Assembly: GCA_001920415.1 (NCBI GenBank) | Contig: MNJR01000101.1 | Coordinates: forward strand, 20,737-84,736 | Source: Acidobacteria bacterium 13_1_20CM_3_53_8 | GTDB lineage: Bacteria > Acidobacteriota > Blastocatellia > Pyrinomonadales > Pyrinomonadaceae | Direction: 5' to 3' | Length of the DNA: 64,000 nucleotides | In this document: positions 53,221 to 59,835 of the stretch, piece after piece | Position numbering within the stretch: position 1 is the stretch's first letter | How the letters are laid out: each line of letters opens with the position of its first letter | Program-made: the position numbers and the translations under genes | The notes under the pieces: generated by a model | The model's database searches: none | Told to the model about the DNA's origin: nothing | Seen by the model: the letters and a program-made list of their open reading frames with translations, nothing else

Positions 53221-53967
53221 ATGAAAAGAGACCCTTCGACAGACACAGACCTTTTAACTGCTCGCGCGAAGCCCGAAGGCTTTCCCGTGATGCACCAGAA
53301 CTGGGGTAAGCTTCTCTTCATGCACTGGCCCATAGAGCCGGAGTTGCTGCGCCCGCTCGTGCCTGAGCGATTGACTATAGATACTTTCAAGAGCATGGCG
53401 TGGATAGGCGTCATACCGTTTACGATGTGGGGCGTGCGCCCCATCTTGCTGCCAGCCGTGCCGGGCTTGAGCGAGATGCACGAGTTGAACGTTAGAACTT
53501 ACGTGCATTTCAATCACCATCCCGGCGTCCTCTTTTTATCGCTAGACATAAACAGCTTGATTGCCAGGACAGCCGCGCGCAACTTCTATTTTCTTCCTTA
53601 CTACTATGCGAACATTGATCTGGAGCAGAAGAATGATACGATTCATTACACGCTGGAACGCGACGATTCGGACGGCCCCAAGGCGAAGTTTGATGCTAGG
53701 TGGAAGATAGGCGAGGAACTCTCTTATTCAAAGCCCGGCTCTATAGAATTCTTCGTAACGGAGCGCTACTGTCTATATACAGAGCACCGTAATCATCTAT
53801 ACCGCGCAAGCATCTATCACGACCCCTGGCCGCTTCATAAGGCAGAGCTTCTATCCATGAAATCAACCATGATTGAATCTCACGGTCTGCCGACTCCTAC
53901 GGAAGAGCCGCTTCTGCATTACGCAGAAGCGCTCGCGGTTGACATCTGGCCGATTGAAGAGTTGTAA
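53221..53967 (+). CDS. DUF2071 (YqjF-like) protein
   Basis: This 248-residue cytoplasmic protein matches the DUF2071/COG3361 family: MHQNWGKLLFMHWPIEPELLRPLVPERLTIDTF, AWIGVIPFTMWGVRP, ELNVRTYVHFNHHPGVLFLSLDIN and LYRASIYHDPWPLHKAEL. The biochemical role of the family is unknown. The start is ATG 53221; the frame is open to 53176 but those 15 residues come from the heptamer repeat. There is no room for a normal ribosome site other than the repeat itself, so translation may depend on coupling to the S9 gene 118 bases upstream. Confidence 0.88.
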   Translation: MKRDPSTDTDLLTARAKPEGFPVMHQNWGKLLFMHWPIEPELLRPLVPERLTIDTFKSMAWIGVIPFTMWGVRPILLPAVPGLSEMHELNVRTYVHFNHHPGVLFLSLDINSLIARTAARNFYFLPYYYANIDLEQKNDTIHYTLERDDSDGPKAKFDARWKIGEELSYSKPGSIEFFVTERYCLYTEHRNHLYRASIYHDPWPLHKAELLSMKSTMIESHGLPTPTEEPLLHYAEALAVDIWPIEEL

Positions 53968-53980
53968 CAGGATTGATGGA

Positions 53981-54082
53981 GAAGAAGAGGGGGAAAGGGG
54001 AAGAGGGAAAGAGGGGAAAAGGTAAAGGCTAACTGCTTTCTCCTTTTCCCCTTTTCCCCATTTCCCCTTTTACCCCTTCCTA
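53981..54082. repeat. Purine/pyrimidine inverted-repeat element (GGGGAAA words)
   Basis: A GGGGAAA/AGGGAAA-rich left arm (53981-54025) pairs with a CCTTTTCCCC-rich right arm (54041-54082). Units are close to 7 bases long. It lies between two convergent genes and could act as a terminator for either. Confidence 0.8.
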
Positions 54083-54097
54083 CTTCATCCTTGCTTT

Positions 54098-55177
54098 TCA
54101 GCGTCTGCGCTGTCTGTTTGTTCTGCGCGCGGGTTGTGATCTGCCTGAGCCGCACGGGACTGTGCCGGAAGCATCTGCTGTCGGTGCCGCTGCTCCTGTG
54201 GGAGCAATCCAAAGTTGCATCATGAATTCGCCGCGACAGCCACCTTCAATTGTCCTGAGCCTGCCGGTATCAATGCCCCTGGAATTGACAAGATAATCCA
54301 TCGCACGCTTCAAGCGATCCTGCGCCTGCCCCGCTCTTGCGCCGTAAGCTATCAAGTAACCGATAGAGCCAGGCTCCTGCTGCAACTGTATAGCGAAGTT
54401 ATCAAGACGCGCCTTCTCGTTATTGAAGTTGATGTCCGGGTATTCGTCAAACTTAGGTGCCTGCGGTCTGAGCACAGGCGTAATAGAGCATGTGGCCGTT
54501 GGCCTGCATGCGGCAGGAACTCCTGCAACGTCCAGCGTCGCCGTGATGGTCTGGCCTCCCAAGCCCCGCGTGTCAATCGTAATCGAAGAAGTTCCCTGTC
54601 CCGAAGTGATCGTCCCATTTGTGATTGACCAGTTGTAGGCCGGACGTAAGCCGGGTGCGCCTCCCGCAAGGTTCGCAGTAATCGTAACGGGCGTTCCCTC
54701 TTCAGGCGTGCCCGTAGGGCAATCAATCGCAAGAGTCGGGCAAGGCGGCGCGCATTCCAGCTTGCGCACTATCACAGAGGTCGAAGCGAAGGCTGTGCAG
54801 CCGCAGTTGTTGTCAACTTCGACTGTGGCCGTATAAGTGCCCGGCTGAACGCCAGACAAATCCCACATCACGTTCGCCCCGTCGCCTACTATGCGCCCGC
54901 CTACGGTCGAATACTGGTAACGCAGAGCGTTGTTCTGCGGGTCGTCTGCGAGCGCGTTCAGTTGTATCTGGCTCGCAGTAGGCGTGCCGAGCGTCTGACC
55001 ATTATCGCAGCCCAGCATCACCACGCGCGTCGGCGCGGAAAGACGAAGAACCGGCGGCTCGCAAGCAGCGGTTCGAGCGCGGTTGTTCTGAGTCCTGTTC
55101 TGCTGCGCGAGCGCAAGACCCATGCACGCGACCAGCAGGACGAGCGCCCCTATAATTGCTCTTCTTCCCAAAATCAT
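54098..55177 (-). CDS. Secreted PKD-repeat protein with OmpA-like C-terminus
   Basis: This 359-residue protein has a signal peptide (ALVLLVACMGLALAQ), two or three Ig/PKD-like modules and an OmpA-like end. The modules are seen in YSTVGGRIVGDGANVMWDLSGVQPGTYTATVEV and YNWSITNGTITSGQGTSSITIDTRGL. The OmpA-like end (FDEYPDINFNNEKARLDNFAIQLQQ, DRLKRAMDYLVNSRGIDTGRLRTIEGG) is followed by a basic tail. Cysteine pairs in the modules (CGCTAF, CAPPCP) suggest disulfides and an extracytoplasmic location. It probably sits at the outer membrane or peptidoglycan. ATG 55177 follows GGAGGG with 8 intervening bases. No partner is evident in the neighbouring genes. Confidence 0.82.
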   Translation of the reverse strand: MILGRRAIIGALVLLVACMGLALAQQNRTQNNRARTAACEPPVLRLSAPTRVVMLGCDNGQTLGTPTASQIQLNALADDPQNNALRYQYSTVGGRIVGDGANVMWDLSGVQPGTYTATVEVDNNCGCTAFASTSVIVRKLECAPPCPTLAIDCPTGTPEEGTPVTITANLAGGAPGLRPAYNWSITNGTITSGQGTSSITIDTRGLGGQTITATLDVAGVPAACRPTATCSITPVLRPQAPKFDEYPDINFNNEKARLDNFAIQLQQEPGSIGYLIAYGARAGQAQDRLKRAMDYLVNSRGIDTGRLRTIEGGCRGEFMMQLWIAPTGAAAPTADASGTVPCGSGRSQPARRTNRQRRR

Positions 55178-55453
55178 CACGAATCCCTCCGGTGACGGAA
55201 TTGCCTACAGCCGTCTTCAATAAAGGTTTAAGTCAAAAGACGAACGAACCTAGAAAGTGACTTAAGAATAGCTTGAGCGCAAAGTATGGCAGGTCTCTAA
55301 AGTTGTCAAGACTTTTATTCCCGAAGCTTAAGCTCGAAAGCGAACCTTCTGCTCATTCAAGCTTGAAACATCAACCTTTCCCAATGAAACCAGCCTTTTG
55401 ACACTCTTTCCCTTTGTAAATAACTAATCGAAAAGAAATACCATTTCTTAATG

Positions 55454-55582
55454 AAAGGCAAAAGGTAAAAGTAAAAAGGCAAAAGTGTGGACACGCCTTG
55501 CAGGCGTGAATTAAAGATTAAAAATCAGAGTTGAATACTTTGTCTTAACTTTTGCCTTTTACCTTTTTACTTTTGCCTTTTA
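55454..55582. repeat. Heptamer inverted-repeat element with CACGCC hairpin
   Basis: Arms of AAAAGGT/AAAAGTA/AAAAGGC words (55454-55487) and complementary words (55549-55582) enclose the CACGCC-TTGCA-GGCGTG hairpin (55492-55508). It ends 2 bases before the stop of the ATP-grasp gene. The rest of the gap 55178-55453 shows nothing recognisable. Confidence 0.88.
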
Positions 55583-55584
55583 TT

Positions 55585-56811
55585 TTATTCTATTCTCTCA
55601 AGCGGCGGAACGATGGCGATGAAATCTTCTGCGAAGCGGCGTGCGTAATCGTCCAGAAGAGCGCGTACGCGCTTTGGGTCTGGAGAGTTGACTATGAGAC
55701 CAACGTGATGCGGCTTTCGCACGCGATAGAAAATTTCCGTGTCTGTGTAAGCCCTTGTGTCCGGCTCTTCCTGCCGCGCCAGCGAGAGTGCGATTCCGCC
55801 ATAATCATTTCTAGCGTCGGGCAACTGATACGCGCCTTCCCGTCCTGCCAGTTCTATCTTCGCCCATTCGCGCCAGAGATTTATGCCGCTTGCCGCTTCC
55901 AGAGTTTCCGCTAGAAACGCGCCGCCGACTCGCGCAGCTATTTCCAGAAAGTAGAAGCGCTCGTCCTCTTCCGATAGTATGAACTCTGCGTGAGCCGCGC
56001 CCCTTTCCAGACCGAGCGTTTTCACAATCTTCTGGTTGAGTCGTAAAAGCTCGCGTTCGTCGCGTGAACTGTGCGCGACCGTGTAAGAGAGAAAGACTCC
56101 GCCATGATGAGCAACGTCCATTGGCGGGCGACCGTACACGTTCACGCCCGCAAAGATCACACGACCATCTTTCACGAGCGAGTCCACGTGATATACACGC
56201 CCGCGCACGAACCGTTCTAACAACCAGTAGCCTGAGCGCTCTCTTAATCTTTCGCGCGCGTCCAACTCATCAATCGCACGCCATACGGCTTCGGCTTCAT
56301 CAAGCTTCTTAATCCCTACAGCCGACACATCAGAGCGCGGCTTCAAGACCCAGGGCGGCTCTACACGATTCATGAATTCGCCAACGTCGTTGTAGTTAAG
56401 CGCGTGCACAAATTCTGGAACATTAATGCCAGCTTCCGAAGCCTCGATTCGCATAGCGAGCTTGTCACGAAATGTTCTGGCTTGCGTGCCCGTCATTCCT
56501 TCTATGCGAAGATGCTCGCGTATCAATCCTGCGTTGATTACGTCAAACTCTTCTAGCGCAACAAGGCGATTAATCTTCTGCTTGCGAGCGAATCGGCTGA
56601 CTATCTCTGTGTACTGCTCTGTCGTTGCGTCGTCCGGCGCGGCCACGAAATCGTCAAGACTCTCTAGCGGCCATTCATGACCGGCATTCTTCTCTTTCGT
56701 AATGAGGACGACGCGAGCGCCCTGCCGTTTGCACTCGACCAAAAATTCCACGCCCTTGAAGTAGCTTGCAAGACAGACTATCTGCAAAGGTGTGTCGCTC
56801 TGCTCGCTCAT
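55585..56811 (-). CDS. ATP-grasp ligase-like protein
   Basis: This 408-residue protein has an ATP-grasp fold: an N-terminal Rossmann-like part (IVCLASYFKGVEFLVECKRQGARVVLITKE), the lysine-bearing WVLKPRSDVSAVGIKKL, the hinge WLLERFVRGRVYHVDSLV, and the magnesium-binding FYFLEIAARVGGAFLAE. It resembles carbamoyl-phosphate-synthase-type and D-ala-D-ala-type peptide or carboxylate ligases of unknown substrate. It should couple a carboxylate to an amine or thiol with ATP in the cytoplasm. ATG 56811 (MSEQSDTP) is preferred to 56835. No biosynthetic partner gene is adjacent, so a specific pathway cannot be assigned. Confidence 0.82.
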   Translation of the reverse strand: MSEQSDTPLQIVCLASYFKGVEFLVECKRQGARVVLITKEKNAGHEWPLESLDDFVAAPDDATTEQYTEIVSRFARKQKINRLVALEEFDVINAGLIREHLRIEGMTGTQARTFRDKLAMRIEASEAGINVPEFVHALNYNDVGEFMNRVEPPWVLKPRSDVSAVGIKKLDEAEAVWRAIDELDARERLRERSGYWLLERFVRGRVYHVDSLVKDGRVIFAGVNVYGRPPMDVAHHGGVFLSYTVAHSSRDERELLRLNQKIVKTLGLERGAAHAEFILSEEDERFYFLEIAARVGGAFLAETLEAASGINLWREWAKIELAGREGAYQLPDARNDYGGIALSLARQEEPDTRAYTDTEIFYRVRKPHHVGLIVNSPDPKRVRALLDDYARRFAEDFIAIVPPLERIE

Positions 56812-56828
56812 AAAATCATCCGCTGAAG

Positions 56829-56961
56829 AAGGCAAAAGTAAAAAGGTAAAAGTAAAAAGGCAAAAGTGTGGACACGCCTTCGTAGGCGTGAATTAGAGAT
56901 TAAAAATTAGAAACAAAAGCTTTCGTCTTAACTTTTGCCTTTTACCTTTTTACTTTTGCCC
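56829..56961. repeat. Heptamer inverted-repeat element with CACGCC-type hairpin
   Basis: The left arm 56829-56866 and right arm 56928-56961 are complementary AAAAGTA/AAAAGGT arrays. Inside is CACGCC-TTCGTA-GGCGTG (56873-56890). It lies upstream of the ATP-grasp start, in the 441-bp divergent gap 56812-57252. Confidence 0.88.
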
Positions 56962-57071
56962 TTTATCTTCTCCTGCCCTTGCAATTGATTAATGAGTGAT
57001 GGTAAAGGCGGCTGCTGTGTATAATCAAGCTATAATCCGCGCTGCTTCTATTTCGTGCGCGTTTCAAAACT

Positions 57072-57190
57072 CTTAGCGAGCTTAAGTATTTCCCTTTGCG
57101 CCTTTGCGTGAACCCTCAATTCTCTCTAAGCTCAAGATTGATGTGAATTGCAGGTTCACGTAAAGGCGCAAAGATAAGAGATAAGCTCGC
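57072..57190. repeat. Intact inverted-repeat element with CTTAGCGAGCTTA ends
   Basis: CTTAGCGAGCTTAAG (57072 on) and ATAAGCTCGC (57190 end) enclose facing CCTTTGCGCCTTTGCGTGAA (57093-57112) and TTCACGTAAAGGCGCAAAG (57155-57173) arms. It is the uninterrupted counterpart of the MITE-split element at 35496-35760. Confidence 0.87.
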
Positions 57191-57252
57191 AGACGGGTTG
57201 AGCAGTTGTTACAGGTTTTGAATTAGCTTCTTAATTCTCAGACGGAGCAAAG

Positions 57253-58818
57253 ATGATCTTCCGCAGCCAACTTGAAGACCTAAAGATTCCCGAAGTTCCA
57301 TTGACGCCCTTCATACTGGAGCGTGCCGAGCGCTTTGGCGAAAAGCTCGCGCTCGTTGATGCGCAAACGGGGCGCGCAATCACTTACGCGCAGTTTGCGC
57401 GCGATGTGAGACGCGCCGCCGCAGGGCTGGCGCGCAGAGGTTTGAGAGCACGCGACGTTCTGGCAATCTACAGCCCGAACCTGCCGGAATACGCTGTGGC
57501 CTTTCACGCCGTCTCGCTTCTTGGCGGCATAGTCACAACCGTCAATCCGCTCTACACGGTTGAAGAGGTCGCGCCGCAATTGAAGGATTCTGAGGCAAAA
57601 TACCTGCTGACATCGCCGCAGCTTTTCAACAGAGCGGCGGCGGCTGCAAGCGAGACCGAAGTGCGCGAGATTTTTGTTTTCGATGAAGATGAGAAGACGG
57701 CTGCGAGTTTCTCATCACTGCTGGAATCGGACGCAACGGACATTCCCGCGCCGGAGATAGATGTTCATGAAGACCTTGTAGCGCTCCTCTATTCGAGCGG
57801 CACTACGGGGTTGCCGAAAGGCGTTATGCTCACGCACTACAACATAGTCGCAAACATACTTCAATCGGGAGCTATGCGAATCATCGGCACGGAAGACACG
57901 CAGGTCTGTTTCCTGCCTTTCTTCCATTGTTACGGCCTGAACGCGATTATGAATCTGGGTCTTTACGTGGGCGCGACGACTTTGACGATGGCGCGCTTCG
58001 ACATGGAGCAGTTTCTAAAAACTGTTTGCGATTACAAAGTGACGCACGCGCCGCTTGTTCCGCCCATAGTGCTCGCGCTGACGAAGCAACAGGTCGTTGA
58101 CGATTACGATCTCTCCTGTCTGAAGACTATTTTTTCGGGCGCGGCTCCGCTTGGCGCGGATGTCTCGCGCGCGTGCGTCGAGCGCATAGCGTGTAGGATT
58201 CGACAGGGCTACGGCATGACTGAGACGAGTCCGGTCGTCACCGTGACTCCGTTCGAGGATGAGAAAGCAAAGCTAGGGTCAGTCGGCGTGTGCGTGCCGA
58301 ACACGGAATGCAAGATCGTTGACACAGAGACTGGCAGAGAACTCGGCTGCGACGAGAAAGGTGAACTCTGTTTTCGCGGGCCGCAGGTGATGAAGGGTTA
58401 TTTGAATAGACCAGAGGCGACCAGTTCTACGATTGACTCGGACGGGTGGCTGCACACGGGCGATGTTGGATACGCCGACACGGAAGGCAACTTCTTCATA
58501 GTTGACAGAGTGAAAGAGCTTATCAAGTACAAGGGCTTTCAGGTCGCGCCCGCCGAACTGGAAGCTGTGCTGCTTACGCATCACGCCATTTCGGAAGCCG
58601 CCGTGATACCGAAACCTGACGAAGAGGCCGGAGAAGTTCCCAAAGCCTTCATAGTGCTGCGCTCGCCTGCTACGGCAGAAGAGATTTCCGCATTCGTCGC
58701 AGAGCGCGTCGCGCCGCACAAAAGGATTCGTGAGATAGAGTTCATAGAGACGATTCCAAAAACGCAGTCCGGCAAAATCCTGCGCCGCGTGCTGGTGCAG
58801 AGAGAAAGAGGAAACTGA
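57253..58818 (+). CDS. Acyl-CoA synthetase / 4-coumarate-CoA ligase-like AMP-forming enzyme
   Basis: This 521-residue cytoplasmic adenylate-forming enzyme carries all core motifs: the P-loop YSSGTTGLPKGVMLTH near 185-200, QGYGMTETSPVV, DGWLHTGDVGY, IKYKGFQVAPAELE and the C-terminal PKTQSGKILRR with the catalytic lysine. It activates a carboxylic acid to an acyl-adenylate and then an acyl-CoA. The motif set is closest to 4-coumarate-CoA ligase and fatty acyl-CoA ligases; the exact acid is unknown. CGGAG lies 5 bases before the ATG. A REP-like inverted pair begins one base after the stop codon. Confidence 0.9.
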   Translation: MIFRSQLEDLKIPEVPLTPFILERAERFGEKLALVDAQTGRAITYAQFARDVRRAAAGLARRGLRARDVLAIYSPNLPEYAVAFHAVSLLGGIVTTVNPLYTVEEVAPQLKDSEAKYLLTSPQLFNRAAAAASETEVREIFVFDEDEKTAASFSSLLESDATDIPAPEIDVHEDLVALLYSSGTTGLPKGVMLTHYNIVANILQSGAMRIIGTEDTQVCFLPFFHCYGLNAIMNLGLYVGATTLTMARFDMEQFLKTVCDYKVTHAPLVPPIVLALTKQQVVDDYDLSCLKTIFSGAAPLGADVSRACVERIACRIRQGYGMTETSPVVTVTPFEDEKAKLGSVGVCVPNTECKIVDTETGRELGCDEKGELCFRGPQVMKGYLNRPEATSSTIDSDGWLHTGDVGYADTEGNFFIVDRVKELIKYKGFQVAPAELEAVLLTHHAISEAAVIPKPDEEAGEVPKAFIVLRSPATAEEISAFVAERVAPHKRIREIEFIETIPKTQSGKILRRVLVQRERGN

Positions 58819-58819
58819 A

Positions 58820-58924
58820 GTCAGTACCGCCTGCGGTAGCGGGCGGGTGATGTACGGCTCTGTGGCTCGCCTGTCGTCTCAATTATCATGATGCTACCCG
58901 CCCGCTACCGCAGGCGGTACTGAC
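58820..58924. repeat. REP-like inverted pair
   Basis: One 29-base REP-like unit (58820-58848) faces another (58896-58924). Unlike the two MITE copies, it lacks the TAGGAGTTACGC terminal repeats. It could form a strong hairpin downstream of the ligase gene. Confidence 0.9.
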
Positions 58925-58960
58925 TCGGTACTTAGTCGCTCGCAAAGAGGTAATGATTTT

Positions 58961-59467
58961 ATGGAAAAGATTTTTTCTAAGATAGACGAAATTCACGCGC
59001 GGCTTATGAGCGCGGTTGAGCCTGTTGACGTGGAAACATTTTCGCGCCGACCGTCGGAAAATGTCTGGAGTCTTGCGGAAATTCTGCACCACCTCTCCAT
59101 GGTCGAACAGAGTGTGCTGAAGGCGCTTCAGAAGGAGATCAAAGCGCCGCCGCAGCGTGTGGGCTTGCGCGGTCGCCTTATGCCTTTGAGATTGCTCGTA
59201 GGCACGCGCCTCGTTCGCATCAAAGCTCCGAAATTCGTAGAGCCAACGGACGCGCCGCAGAAAGCAGAAGCGATGGCAAATTTTAATCGTGTGCGCGAAG
59301 AGCTAAAAGAGTTTGCGCAGAAACACGGGCGCGAGCGCCTGTTGAATCTTGTCTTCAAACATCCTGTGCTTGGCCCAATCTCAGGCTTGGGCGCGCTCTC
59401 GTTCGTCAGCAATCACGAGCGACGCCACTTCAAACAGGTTCGCGAGATAATTGAAAAGCTAAAGTGA
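58961..59467 (+). CDS. DinB-family (YfiT-like) protein
   Basis: This 168-residue protein has the four-helix DinB fold with the expected metal-binding histidines in EILHHLSMVEQSVLKAL (about residues 46-49) and VSNHERRHFKQVREII near the end. Family members bind a metal ion and several act as thiol-dependent transferases, but the substrate here is unknown. ATG 58961 follows AGAGGT with suitable spacing. It is a single gene, separated from the ligase by a REP pair. Confidence 0.88.
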   Translation: MEKIFSKIDEIHARLMSAVEPVDVETFSRRPSENVWSLAEILHHLSMVEQSVLKALQKEIKAPPQRVGLRGRLMPLRLLVGTRLVRIKAPKFVEPTDAPQKAEAMANFNRVREELKEFAQKHGRERLLNLVFKHPVLGPISGLGALSFVSNHERRHFKQVREIIEKLK

Positions 59468-59835
59468 CTTTCCCTCAATGGTGAAACCTCTTGACAGCGC
59501 TGTGACTATAGGAATACATTCCATTCCATTCGTACACAGATAGAATTAAAAGGACTGTTGAAATAGCACGGAAGAATTCTTCGGAGTTGCTGCCTTGCTC
59601 TAGACACTTTGGGCGAACAAACTCGCGCAGCAACCCTTCTGCCTTGAAAGCTTCGGCGTTTAATGAATCGTTTTCGGCGGCGCTCCCTCCCGCAATGGAA
59701 GTCTCCCCCTATGCGTCCATTTGCCTCGCGTAGACATACGTGAAAGATGTTTGTCGCTTACTCCCGACTTCGTCTAGCGCCATTCGTCACGCGGGATCAT
59801 CTACAAGTTTTTGCTCTTTCCAAGGAGAATGCAAC
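59468..59835. other. Intergenic region with a weak promoter candidate
   Basis: This 368-bp gap precedes the TIGR03118-family gene. TTGACA at 59491-59496 with TACATT 18 bases later (59515-59520) is a possible sigma-70 promoter, but the -10 box is poor. AAGGAG at 59822-59827 is the ribosome site of the downstream gene. Nothing else is recognisable. Confidence 0.35.
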
